From WS-7 sp035635575 (GTDB lineage Bacteria; Eisenbacteria; RBG-16-71-46; SZUA-252): a DNA stretch of 16,182 bases. The stretch is taken from assembly GCA_035635575.1 (NCBI GenBank), contig DASQAV010000022.1:1-16182 (forward strand). The letters run 5' to 3'. Under the pieces are notes generated by a model that was not told the DNA's origin, ran no database searches, and saw nothing but the letters and a program-made list of their open reading frames with translations. Below, piece by piece: positions 7,826 through 15,286 of this stretch. The position numbers and the translations under genes were made by a program. Each line of letters opens with the position of its first letter. Position 1 is the stretch's first letter.

Positions 7826-8004
7826 GGCGTGCCGTGAGCCGCACAGGGGATGGCTGCCGGAAAGACTCTGGCCGCTTGTAACACGCGCTCCCCTATGGAA
7901 CTACGCGGCTTGCGGAGACCCTGACCTTGGCATGCGCGTTGCTTTCACTGACATGTGGAGATGTGCCGAAGGGCACGAGGAAGTCCCCCAAGAGGAGGAA
8001 CGCC

Positions 8005-8511
8005 ATGAGTCGCAATCTCGTCTGGGTCGCGTGTCTGGTGATGACGCTCGCGCTGGGCGCCATGCCTTCCAAGGCGAGCGCGCACACGGACGTTTCGATC
8101 GATCTTCGCATCGGTGATCCGTATCACGGGCCCAGGATGGTGTTCCGGCAGGAGCCGGACATCGTGGTGGTGCCCGGAACGCGGGTCTACTACGTGCGCG
8201 ATTACGACTACGATCTCTATCGGTACGGCGGCTTCTGGTACTACAACTACGACGGCGGCTGGTATCGCGCGCGCCGCTACAACGGGCCGTTCACGTACGT
8301 GGGCTACCGCGCGGTTCCCCGCGATATCGCCTACGTGCCGGTGCGCTACCGCCGTCACTGGCGTGCGTACGACGAGGGTCCGCGCCGCTCCTACAAAGAG
8401 GACCGTAGACAGGAGCGCCGAGAGGATCGCGGCTGGAACGGCGGCGATGACCGAGGCAAGGGCAACAAGCACGGACGCGGTCACGGACACGGACACGACG
8501 GCGACAACTGA
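8005..8511 (+). CDS. Secreted Tyr/Trp-rich protein with charged, His/Gly tail
   Basis: Exported protein of 168 residues. The start ATG has AGGAGG six bases upstream. A signal peptide (residues 1-26, core LVWVACLVMTLALGAM, cleavage after ASA) leads into a compact domain of about 90 residues rich in Tyr, Trp, Arg and Asp, with VVVPGTRVYYVRDYDYDLYRYGGFWYYNYDGGWYRA-type alternation and then VPRDIAYVPVRYRRHWR. Similar small aromatic-rich envelope proteins are widespread as uncharacterised proteins. The tail (about 130-168) is charged and then HGRGHGHGHDGD, which could bind metal. The stop at 8509-8511 appears to cut off a continuation encoded in the +1 frame (see 8510-8608). It is preceded by the structured gap and followed by a strong terminator. 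Function unknown. Confidence 0.85.
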   Translation: MSRNLVWVACLVMTLALGAMPSKASAHTDVSIDLRIGDPYHGPRMVFRQEPDIVVVPGTRVYYVRDYDYDLYRYGGFWYYNYDGGWYRARRYNGPFTYVGYRAVPRDIAYVPVRYRRHWRAYDEGPRRSYKEDRRQERREDRGWNGGDDRGKGNKHGRGHGHGHDGDN

Positions 8512-8608
8512 TTACCGGCGCGATCGCAACTACGATCGCAGGAACCGGGGTCGCTACAACGACGATCCCAACTATCGCGATCCCAACAACGATCCGAATC
8601 GCGATTGA
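8510..8608 (+). other. Apparent out-of-frame continuation of the Tyr-rich protein
   Basis: Directly after the stop of the 8005 gene, the +1 frame encodes DYRRDRNYDRRNRGR then YNDDPNYRDPNNDPNRD and stops at TGA 8606-8608, only 36 bases before the terminator stem. Its Asp/Arg/Tyr/Asn makeup matches the body of the upstream protein, whereas random GC-rich frames here read very differently. The simplest reading is a single-base indel near 8509 (one extra T would do it) in a gene that once ended, or still ends, at 8608. Programmed +1 frameshifting at the AAC-TGA-T junction and a sequencing or assembly error are alternatives. Confidence 0.55.
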
Positions 8609-8644
8609 CGTAATCGCTGACGCGCGGAGTAACGCGAAGGATCA

Positions 8645-8673
8645 GGGGCCCGGAAACGGGCCCCTTTTCTTTT
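8645..8673 (+). terminator. Strong intrinsic terminator
   Basis: Stem GGGGCCCG (8645-8652) and CGGGCCCC (8657-8664) pair perfectly around a GAAA tetraloop, followed by TTTTCTTTT (8665-8673). The T run is on the plus strand, so it ends transcription of the Tyr-rich gene. On the minus strand the stem is preceded by A's and is not followed by T's, so it is unlikely to serve the transporter gene. Confidence 0.93.
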
Positions 8674-8687
8674 GCCCTCGCGCGCCT

Positions 8688-9602
8688 CTAGCCCGCCCGC
8701 TTCCGGTTCACGAGCCAGAGCCCGAAGAGAGTGATCGCGCCACCGATCATCGTCCCCCCGCGCACCGCCTCTCCCAGAACCGCCGCCGCCACAGCGACCG
8801 TGATGAGCGGCTCGAGGTAGAGGAACGCTCCCACACGCCAGGCTGGAATGCGCTCGAGCGCGTCGTACCAGAACACGTACGCCACCCCGGAGCAGAGAAA
8901 CCCCAGGAAGAGAAGTGCTACCCATCCTGAGAGCGTCAGGTGCCCGAGACCGTGGAAGCCCGACGCCGCGAAGAGCACGGTGGTGAGGAGCCACCCCAGG
9001 AGCATGACGTAGAACATCATGAGCGCCGCCGGGTGGCGCTTGAGCCCGCGGCGGGAGATCACGGAGACCACCGCCCAGTTCAGGGCACTGATGAGAATGA
9101 GCGTGTCTCCGGGCGTGCCGCCCCACCCGATGGCGATCGCTCGGGGATCGCCCTTGGCGACGATCAGGAGAACGCCGAACGCGGCGACGAGAATGCCGAG
9201 GATTCCGAGGAGCCCCAGCTTCTCGCGCAGGAAGAGCCGTCCCAGGATGGCGATGAAGAGCGGGCTCGTGGCGACGATCCAACCGGTCGTGGTGGCCTGC
9301 GCCGTGAGGAGGCCGTTGGACTGGAGCCACTGGTGGAACGTGATGGCGAGGAACCCGAGCAGGAGGAAGTAGCCGAAATCGCCCCGCGAGATGGGACGGA
9401 GCTGGCGCCGCGCGAGAACGAAGACGCCCAGCACGGGAAGGCCGAGAGCGAACCGGGCCCAGACCAGCGCCACCGGCGACATCTCGCGGAGCGCGATCTT
9501 GGTCGCCACGAAGGATGCTCCCCAGAACGTGACCGCGAGAGCGGCCTTGAGGAGGCTTCCCGCGTGCCCGGAAGCCCTGGCGCCCGGAAGTCCTGCGTTC
9601 AC
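8688..9602 (-). CDS. EamA/DMT superfamily transporter
   Basis: Inner-membrane protein of 304 residues with about ten hydrophobic segments arranged as two tandem EamA domains (about 17-147 and 165-300), the size and layout usual for drug/metabolite exporters. Family-like features are the first-helix FWGASFVATKIAL and, near the end of each half, the L-E-P/L-G-E pattern (YLEPLITVAVAAAVLGEAV in the second half; LFLREKL in the first). Substrates in this family range over amino acids, nucleosides and other metabolites and cannot be assigned here. The start is GTG at 9602, as no upstream ATG is in frame before the divergent gene; the ribosome site is weak. It stands alone on its strand, convergent with the Tyr-rich gene and 47 bases from the divergent gene at 9650. 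Confidence 0.92.
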   Translation of the reverse strand: MNAGLPGARASGHAGSLLKAALAVTFWGASFVATKIALREMSPVALVWARFALGLPVLGVFVLARRQLRPISRGDFGYFLLLGFLAITFHQWLQSNGLLTAQATTTGWIVATSPLFIAILGRLFLREKLGLLGILGILVAAFGVLLIVAKGDPRAIAIGWGGTPGDTLILISALNWAVVSVISRRGLKRHPAALMMFYVMLLGWLLTTVLFAASGFHGLGHLTLSGWVALLFLGFLCSGVAYVFWYDALERIPAWRVGAFLYLEPLITVAVAAAVLGEAVRGGTMIGGAITLFGLWLVNRKRAG

Positions 9603-9649
9603 GTAACCGTCAAAAAAGCGGTACGATCGCGGTTGAAGGGGGGTATCGC

Positions 9650-9970
9650 ATGACCCAGACGCAGCTACTCAAGAGGATCCAACGCGCCCACTGGCGCTCC
9701 CTCCAGAAGGCGGTGCGCCGCGCCTACCAGGAGGGATTCACCGCGGGGCTGGTCCGTGCCCACGGGGCCGGACGGCGAGGCCGCACCATCCGGGCCGACG
9801 CCCGGATCGAGGGGCTCCTGCGCCGCATCGAGCGCCATTTCGGGCTCAACCGCTACGCCTTCGAGGTGCGTGTCGTGCACGCGGGGTCGGGGAGGAGGAT
9901 TCCCGCCCGGGACCTCCTGGTGAAGTACCTCATGGACGAGAAGCCCTCCCGCGATTCAAGAAAATCCTGA
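9650..9970 (+). CDS. Unrecognised small basic protein
   Basis: A 106-residue protein with a good ribosome site (AAGGGGGG, six bases before the ATG) and codon use like its neighbours. It is rich in Arg and Lys. An amphipathic helical N-terminus (about 1-38) is followed by a Gly/Arg hinge (HGAGRRGR), a second predicted helix (RIEGLLRRIERHFG, 53-66), a short beta-like stretch (YAFEVRVVHAG) and a basic tail. No signal peptide or membrane segment is seen. High basicity allows a nucleic-acid or ribosome-related role, but nothing in the sequence shows it. Its last 41 bases overlap the 3' end of the convergent propeller gene. I recognise no family. Confidence 0.7.
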   Translation: MTQTQLLKRIQRAHWRSLQKAVRRAYQEGFTAGLVRAHGAGRRGRTIRADARIEGLLRRIERHFGLNRYAFEVRVVHAGSGRRIPARDLLVKYLMDEKPSRDSRKS

Positions 9971-11084
9971 CGGTGTTCGACGCGGTGTTCGCGGTCACGA
10001 GATCCGGCGCGCCGTCCCGGTTCAGATCGCCCACCGCAATGCACTGAGGGGATCGTCCCGTCGCGATCTGGATCCCGCGCAAGAAATCTCCGTCCCCTGT
10101 TCCCGCCGCGATCGAGACCGTGCTGGTGCCCAGATCCGCGGTCGCGAGATCCGCGTGTCCGTCTCCATTCAGGTCCACGACCGCGAGGCCGTAGGGTTGC
10201 GCCGCGGTCTTCACGTCGCGCCGGCGCCGGAACGCCCCGCTTCCGGTCCCCAGGAAGACCGAGACCGAGCTCGAGGCGAGGCAGGAGACCGCCAGGTCGG
10301 GCAGCGTGTCCGCGTCGATCCATCCCCACTGCACGGAATAGGGAGAGTGACCGGTCGCATGATCTTTCCTTCGCCGAAACGTGCCGTCCCCGTTGCCGAG
10401 CAGGATCGATACGGCGTTCGAGTTGAAGCAAGCTACCGCGAGATCGGGCGATCCGTCCAGATCCAGATCCGCGATGGTGGCCGAGCGGGGGCCGTGCGCG
10501 GTCGCATACGAGACTCCGGGCTTGAAGGAGCCATCGCCCCGTCCCAGAAGAACGGTGACCTGGTTCAGGTTCAGATTCGACGCGACCAGGTCCAGGCTTC
10601 CGTCGCCGTCGAGATCGCCGAGCGCCACCGAGTAGGCGCCGCCTCCGACTTCCAGATCATGTCTCTCGGTGAACCCGCCGTTGCCGTCACCCAGGAGCTC
10701 GGTCACCTGTCCCGATCCCTCGCTCGCCACGGCGAGATCGGCGTGGCCATCCTGGTTCAGGTCTCCGATGGCTACCGTGTAGGGAAGGAACGCGGCGGGA
10801 AACTCGCGGCGATGCTTGAAGGTGCCGTCCCCGTTGCCCAGCAGCACCGAGACCGAGTTCGAGCCGTAGTTCGCCACGGCGAGGTCGGGGATGGAGTCGG
10901 CATCGAGGAGGCCGATCGCGACCGAGCAGGGATAGTTTCCGGCCTGCTCGTCCGAGATGACGGGGAATCGGATTTCGGTTGGCTGCCCCGGCGGCGCCGC
11001 GGCGCGATCGCCGGCGCGCTGGAAGAGGCTGTCGGGATAGGCCATCGCGACGGCGCACGCGGCGAACGCGACGGCCGCCGTCAC
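9930..11084 (-). CDS. Exported FG-GAP/VCBS seven-repeat beta-propeller protein
   Basis: Predicted secreted protein of 384 residues made almost wholly of seven FG-GAP/VCBS-type repeats. Each has a D/N-x-D-G/x-x-x-D-L calcium loop and an LLGNGDGTF-like segment. The first loop residues fall at 61, 110, 159, 208, 257, 306 and 355, an exact 49-residue period, so the chain should close as one seven-bladed propeller like the integrin alpha head. A short signal-like N-terminus (VTAAVAFAACAVAMA) supports GTG at 11084 as start; earlier in-frame codons lie inside the signal peptidase gene. No C-terminal sorting domain is present. Such proteins bind surface partners or calcium. It is last in the minus-strand operon, 17 bases after lepB, and its 3' end overlaps the gene at 9650. 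Confidence 0.85.
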   Translation of the reverse strand: MTAAVAFAACAVAMAYPDSLFQRAGDRAAAPPGQPTEIRFPVISDEQAGNYPCSVAIGLLDADSIPDLAVANYGSNSVSVLLGNGDGTFKHRREFPAAFLPYTVAIGDLNQDGHADLAVASEGSGQVTELLGDGNGGFTERHDLEVGGGAYSVALGDLDGDGSLDLVASNLNLNQVTVLLGRGDGSFKPGVSYATAHGPRSATIADLDLDGSPDLAVACFNSNAVSILLGNGDGTFRRRKDHATGHSPYSVQWGWIDADTLPDLAVSCLASSSVSVFLGTGSGAFRRRRDVKTAAQPYGLAVVDLNGDGHADLATADLGTSTVSIAAGTGDGDFLRGIQIATGRSPQCIAVGDLNRDGAPDLVTANTASNTVRIFLNRGRASRP

Positions 11085-11101
11085 TCGAAGATCGAATCCT
11101 G

Positions 11102-11779
11102 TCAGGTCAGCGGCCGGAGGATCTGGCTGAAGCGCGGCCAGTTTCTCTCTCCGTCCCAGGAGAAGTAGCGGAAAATCGCCTTGCCCTTCACCAGATCGAC
11201 CGAGAGCGGTCCCCAGAAGCGGCTGTCCAGGCTGTTGTCGCGGTTGTCCCCCATCATGAAGATCTTCCCCTTCGGGATGGTGATGGGCCCGAAGTTGTCG
11301 CGGGGGCTCATGTCGCCCGGAATGACCCGATCGTCCTCGTGGATGACGTAGGGCTCGTTCTGCTTCTTGCCGTCGACGTACAGGACTTTGTTTCGAACAG
11401 CGACCGTCTGCCCCTCGACCGCGACGCATCGCTTGATGAAGTCCTTCCTCAGGTCGACCGGATACCGGAAGACGATGATGTCGCCGGGATGCGGCTTGCG
11501 GAATCCGGGAAAGCGATGGTGGAGGAGGTGCATCCCGCCCATGCCCAGGTCGATCTCCGGCCCGTAGAGCATCTTGTTGATGTAGATGTAGTCCCCCACG
11601 AGCAGGGTCTTCTCCATCGAACCGCTCGGGATCTGATATGCCTGCGCCACCATGCCGCGAAAGACGAGCACGGCCAGGATTCCGATGGTGAGCGACTTGA
11701 CCCAGCTTCGGACCTCGGACTTCCCTTTCCCGTTCCTTGCCTGCTTCTTCGGCTCCTGCCTTTGTTTTTTCGTGGCCAT
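11102..11779 (-). CDS. lepB: Signal peptidase I
   Basis: Membrane serine protease that removes signal peptides from exported proteins on the outer face of the inner membrane; 225 residues. A basic, lysine-rich cytoplasmic head (1-27) precedes one membrane segment (about 29-45). Nucleophile Ser54 is in IPSGSMEKTL, general base Lys116 in FIKRCVAVEG, and the conserved box GDNRDNSLDSRFWG is at 177-190. Everything needed for S26A activity is present. The ATG at 11779 sits one base after the PAP2 stop and has GGAG upstream, so translation is probably coupled. A longer frame starting at 11887 is rejected because it lies within the PAP2 gene. Several proteins in this window carry signal peptides that could be its substrates. 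Confidence 0.96.
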   Translation of the reverse strand: MATKKQRQEPKKQARNGKGKSEVRSWVKSLTIGILAVLVFRGMVAQAYQIPSGSMEKTLLVGDYIYINKMLYGPEIDLGMGGMHLLHHRFPGFRKPHPGDIIVFRYPVDLRKDFIKRCVAVEGQTVAVRNKVLYVDGKKQNEPYVIHEDDRVIPGDMSPRDNFGPITIPKGKIFMMGDNRDNSLDSRFWGPLSVDLVKGKAIFRYFSWDGERNWPRFSQILRPLT

Positions 11780-11780
11780 C

Positions 11781-12806
11781 TCAGGACTCCATAGCTTTCG
11801 CGGCGACGCGAGGTGTCGAATCGGTTTCCCGGACGCTTCCGGCCGAGGCCGGTCGTCTCGCTCGGGAATCTTCCATGGTTCCCTCACCGCCCCATCCGGC
11901 CTGGGCGTTCCACCAGTTCTCCAGCCTCGGCCCGGCCCAGTACGAGAAGAACGTGAGCACGAAGCCGGCCAGGATGTCGACGACCCAGTGGTGCCTCAAG
12001 TATACCGTGCCCAGGATGAGCCCTGAGGCAAATGGCATCTGGAACCAGGCGAACCAGCGGAGGTGCCGCCACGCCAGGAGGACCGCCAGGAGCGCGACCG
12101 CGCAATGGAGCGAGGGAAAGGCGCCATGGGCCGTCAAAGGCACGGCCGCCGTGGCGGAGCGGGTGAGGTCGAGAAAGGCGAGCCCGTGGAGAGGCACGTT
12201 GTAGGCCCCGGGGATGAAGAGGCGCGGAGCCGACGCGGGCCATACGACGTATCCGATGTAGCCCAGATAGATACACAGGACCACCGAGACCATGGTGGCG
12301 CGAAAGGCCCGGAAGTCCTTCTTCAGATAGAGCAACAGGCCGAGGAGCGGGGCCAAGACGTAGAAGAGCCAGTAACAGACCGTGAAGTAGTCGGTGAGGA
12401 GCGGATGGATGAAGCGCTCGGCCCAGATGGTCGGCTCGAATCCAAGGAGCGCCACGTCCCACCGGTAGAGTGCTCCGGTGATGTCCGGCGCGTGATAGAA
12501 GCGGATCAGATCGTGGAGGTTGACGTAGAGGTTCGCGCAGAGGACGAAGGGCATCGAGTCGCGCACGAACGTCCAGTGCGGCTTCACGCGGGCGACCCAC
12601 ACGAAGAACGCCGAGGAGCCGAGGAGCACGAGGAGCCGCGGAAAAGCGCCCGGATAGGACGCCGCGGGGCCGGTAAGGGGCTCCCAGTGCGCGCCGCTCA
12701 TCAGGGCCAGCGTGTACGCCACGGGAAGGAAGAAGAGAAGCGCCATGAGCTCCTCCGGCCGCCACGCGAACACCGCGCGCCGCCACCAGCTCACCCGCTT
12801 GCTCAC
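11781..12806 (-). CDS. PAP2 superfamily membrane protein, AUR1/inositol-phosphoceramide-synthase-like
   Basis: Polytopic inner-membrane protein of 341 residues with roughly seven to eight hydrophobic segments. The phosphatase/transferase motifs are HGAFPSLHCAVA (PSLH at 231-234) and YLRHHWVVDILAG (271-277), matching motifs C2 and C3 of the PAP2_3 branch that includes AUR1-type inositol phosphorylceramide synthases. The classic first motif KxxxxxxRP is not visible, as in that branch. It may move a phospho-headgroup between lipids or dephosphorylate a lipid phosphate; the reaction cannot be decided from sequence. The GTG start at 12806 overlaps the previous stop (GTGA) and has GAGGTGA four bases upstream. 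The tail (about 305-341) is hydrophilic and low complexity. Confidence 0.85.
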   Translation of the reverse strand: MSKRVSWWRRAVFAWRPEELMALLFFLPVAYTLALMSGAHWEPLTGPAASYPGAFPRLLVLLGSSAFFVWVARVKPHWTFVRDSMPFVLCANLYVNLHDLIRFYHAPDITGALYRWDVALLGFEPTIWAERFIHPLLTDYFTVCYWLFYVLAPLLGLLLYLKKDFRAFRATMVSVVLCIYLGYIGYVVWPASAPRLFIPGAYNVPLHGLAFLDLTRSATAAVPLTAHGAFPSLHCAVALLAVLLAWRHLRWFAWFQMPFASGLILGTVYLRHHWVVDILAGFVLTFFSYWAGPRLENWWNAQAGWGGEGTMEDSRARRPASAGSVRETDSTPRVAAKAMES

Positions 12807-14974
12807 GCGGTCACCTCGGTCTCGCGCGCCTCGACCGCTTTCGCCGAGACGGCGACCGCGGTCAGGCGGACTCGGGCGTCCACCGCCACGCAGGGAGCCT
12901 CTCCCGGGAACACGACCACGGGATTCAGATCCAGCTCCGCCACCTCCTCCTGATCGCACGCGAGCCGCGAAACCCGGTGGATGAGGTCGAGGAGCGAGGG
13001 CAGGTTCGATTTGGGTGCGTTGCGATAGCCGTCCAGGATCCGGAACCCCCGGATCTCGCGCACCATCTCCTCCGCGTCGCGATCCGTGAGGGGCGCCACG
13101 CGCAGCGAGACGTCATGCAGAAGCTCCACGGCAACGCCGCCGAGGCCGAAGAGCATGACCGGGCCGAAGGAGGGATCGCGCGTCATGCCCACGATCGTCT
13201 CCACGCCTCCGACGACCATGCGCTCCACGGTGACGCCCTGGAATCGCGCGCTGGGATTGGATCGGGCGAGTGCCTGTCGGATCTCGTCGAAGGCACGCGC
13301 CGCGTCCTCGTCGGTCTTGAGATCCAGCCTCACGCCCTGGACGTCGGTCTTGTGGACGACGTCCGGCGAACGAACCTTCATGGCCACGGGGAAGCCGATG
13401 CTCCTCGCGACCATGGCCGCCTCGCCGCGGTTCGTGGCGGTGCGGGCCCCGCTGGTGCGGATACCGTACGCGCGCAGAAGCTCCTCCACGTGATCGGAGG
13501 TCATCCAGCGGGACTCGCCCGGCTTCGCACCCTCGAGCGCCTTCGTCACCGCCTCGCGCGCGCGCGCCTGGTTCAGGTCGGCAATCTCCGGAACGGATCC
13601 CGCCGGCTTCTTCCGCCACATGCCGTAGGCGACCGCGCGGGCCAGGGTCCGGGCCGCGGCTTCGGGGAAGGCATAGGAGGGAATGTGCCCCTCTTGAAGG
13701 GAGCGCAGGCTCTCCGGCACCCCATGGCTTCCCATGAAGCAGGAGAGGACCGGCGTCTTGCTGCCGACCGCTCCGGCGAGGATGGCGTTCGCGACCTCCT
13801 GCGCGCCCGTCACGAGCGGCGGCACGAAGATCACGATGACCGCGTTCACGTTCTTGTCCGTGACCAGGAGCCCAAGGGCGCGCTGGTAGGAGGACGCGTC
13901 GGCGGACGCGATCATGTCCACGGGATTCCGGACGCTCGCGGCAGGAGGCAGGAATTCCTTGAGTGCCTTCACCGTTTTCTGCTCCAGCTTCGCGAGGACC
14001 AGCCCCGCCGATTCGCACGCGTCGGTTGCCATGATGCCGGGCCCGCCCGCGTTCGTGAGGATCGCGACGCCGGGTCCCGTGGGCACCGGCTGGGAGCTCA
14101 GGAGCAGGGCCGTGTCGAAGAGCTCCTCGATCGTGTCGGTGCGGATGACGCCGCTCTGGCGGAAGAGCGCGTTCACGGCGGCGTCCGAGCCCGCCAGCGC
14201 CCCGGTGTGCGATGTGGCCGCGCGGGAGCCGCCGGCCGTGCGCCCGCTCTTCACCGCGATGATGGGCTTCTTGCGCGCGACGCGCCGCGCGAGCTGCGTG
14301 AACTTGCGCGGGTTCCCGAACGATTCGAGATACAGCAAGATCAGGTCGGTGCCGGGATCGCGCTCCCAGTACTCGATCAGGTCGTTTCCCGAGACCTCCG
14401 CCTTGTTCCCCACGCTCACGAACTGCGATATGCCCAGGTTCAGCCGGCGCGCGTAGTCCAGGATCGCAAGCCCGAGCGCGCCGCTCTGCGAGGAGAACGC
14501 CACGCGTCCCGGAGGCGGCGAGACCGGTGCGAAGGTCGCGTTCATGGAGACGCCCGCGTCGGTGTTCACGACCCCGAGGCAGTTGGGCCCGACGAGCCGC
14601 ATGCCGTACCGGCGCGCGACCTCGACGAGCGCACGCTCCAGCTTGAGACCCTCGTCTCCCGTCTCCTTGAAGCCCGCGCTGATCACGATCAGCGCCTTGA
14701 CGCCCTTTTCCCCACAGGCCCGCGCCGCTTCCACCACTTGTTCGGCCGGGATCACGATGACGGCCAGATCCACCTCGCCCGGCACCGAAGTGATGCCGGG
14801 ATACGCGGCGATGGACTGGACGAAGGAGGCGTTCGGATTGACCGGATAGACCGGTCCCTGGAAGCCCTGCTCGATCAGATTGCGGAGGATGGCTCCCCCG
14901 ATCGAGTCACGCCGGCGGGAAGCGCCGATGACCGCGACCGACCGGGGCCGGAGAAGCGATTCGAGGTTCCCCAT
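12803..14974 (-). CDS. Acyl-CoA synthetase (ADP-forming), fused alpha-beta
   Basis: NDP-forming acetate/acyl-CoA ligase of 723 residues, which interconverts acyl-CoA, ADP and phosphate with acid, CoA and ATP. In order: a CoA-binding Rossmann domain (about 1-130, RSVAVIGASRRRDSIGG), succinyl-CoA-ligase-like domains (about 150-460) with the phospho-histidine H256 in SHTGALAGSDA, then an ATP-grasp domain (about 490-723) with H541 in VVHKTDVQGV and the closing ELDLNPVVV. These correspond to the alpha and beta subunits of the archaeal enzyme joined in one chain. There is no GNAT acetyltransferase domain, unlike the longer Pat-type regulators of about 900 residues, so catalysis is more likely than protein acetylation. 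It starts three bases after the pterin dehydratase stop and its own stop overlaps the PAP2 start. The acyl substrate is unknown. Confidence 0.93.
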   Translation of the reverse strand: MGNLESLLRPRSVAVIGASRRRDSIGGAILRNLIEQGFQGPVYPVNPNASFVQSIAAYPGITSVPGEVDLAVIVIPAEQVVEAARACGEKGVKALIVISAGFKETGDEGLKLERALVEVARRYGMRLVGPNCLGVVNTDAGVSMNATFAPVSPPPGRVAFSSQSGALGLAILDYARRLNLGISQFVSVGNKAEVSGNDLIEYWERDPGTDLILLYLESFGNPRKFTQLARRVARKKPIIAVKSGRTAGGSRAATSHTGALAGSDAAVNALFRQSGVIRTDTIEELFDTALLLSSQPVPTGPGVAILTNAGGPGIMATDACESAGLVLAKLEQKTVKALKEFLPPAASVRNPVDMIASADASSYQRALGLLVTDKNVNAVIVIFVPPLVTGAQEVANAILAGAVGSKTPVLSCFMGSHGVPESLRSLQEGHIPSYAFPEAAARTLARAVAYGMWRKKPAGSVPEIADLNQARAREAVTKALEGAKPGESRWMTSDHVEELLRAYGIRTSGARTATNRGEAAMVARSIGFPVAMKVRSPDVVHKTDVQGVRLDLKTDEDAARAFDEIRQALARSNPSARFQGVTVERMVVGGVETIVGMTRDPSFGPVMLFGLGGVAVELLHDVSLRVAPLTDRDAEEMVREIRGFRILDGYRNAPKSNLPSLLDLIHRVSRLACDQEEVAELDLNPVVVFPGEAPCVAVDARVRLTAVAVSAKAVEARETEVTA

Positions 14975-14977
14975 CCG

Positions 14978-15277
14978 CTACGCCGGAACTCCGGCCTTGC
15001 GACGGATCTCCTCGATGCGGCGGGCCAGGTTGATGTCCTTTTCGGTGAGGCCTCCCTGATCGTGCGTGGTCAGCGCGATGGTCACGTTCTTGTAGCGGAT
15101 ATCGATGTCGGGGTGATGGTTCGCGAGCTCAGCGAGGTGCGCCACGGCGTTCACGAACACGATCGCCTCGGCAAAGGTATCGTGGGGGTACGTTCTTCGG
15201 ATCTCATTGCCCTGGAGCTTCCAGCCGGGCAGCTGGCTCATGGCGCGATCGATTTCTTCCTGGGGCAGTTTCGGCAT
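14978..15277 (-). CDS. phhB: Pterin-4a-carbinolamine dehydratase
   Basis: Small cytosolic enzyme of 99 residues that dehydrates 4a-hydroxytetrahydropterin, recycling the pterin cofactor of aromatic amino acid hydroxylases. The family signature is complete: E50, H54-H55-P56, Y62, H72 and D81 with the expected spacings, including the HHPDIDIRYKNV core. Length is typical. The start has GGAGG overlapping the stop of the upstream SufT-like gene, nine bases before it. No phenylalanine hydroxylase gene is in the window, so its partner must be elsewhere or its role here is another one, such as molybdopterin-related or moonlighting functions suggested for stand-alone members. Confidence 0.95.
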   Translation of the reverse strand: MPKLPQEEIDRAMSQLPGWKLQGNEIRRTYPHDTFAEAIVFVNAVAHLAELANHHPDIDIRYKNVTIALTTHDQGGLTEKDINLARRIEEIRRKAGVPA

Positions 15278-15286
15278 GGAAACCTC

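Larger units (their letters stand above)
7513..8004 (+). other. 492-bp gap with structured DNA, possible leader or small RNA
   Basis: No convincing gene fills this gap. Visible elements are: a hairpin GTA-cc-GGGG-aaaa-CCCC-TAC (7562-7581); a CCGCC/GGCGG pairing that encloses about 40 bases (7608-7612 with 7651-7655); a CCCAT/ATGGG pairing (7670-7674 with 7684-7688) followed by GGCGAATC; a 12-codon ORF at 7706; an intrinsic terminator at 7757-7790; an inverted repeat at 7809-7825; and a small hairpin GTGCC-gaag-GGCAC (7963-7976) just ahead of the next ribosome site. The order of folded region then terminator then gene suggests a regulatory leader or a stand-alone small RNA. No promoter is clear by eye. 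Confidence 0.45.

Noticed and set aside
7913..7975. Promoter for the Tyr-rich gene
   Set aside because: A TTGGCA-like box is present near 7927 but no matching -10 at usable spacing was found.
7107..8117. 336-codon frame spanning the 7513-8004 gap
   Set aside because: It begins inside the beta-glucosidase in the wrong frame, passes through the terminator and overlaps the Tyr-rich gene; no coding character in the gap.
12807..12959. Longer N-terminus for the PAP2 gene
   Set aside because: The extra residues are Gly/Arg-rich and lie within the acyl-CoA synthetase gene; the GTGA overlap with a good ribosome site is a better start.
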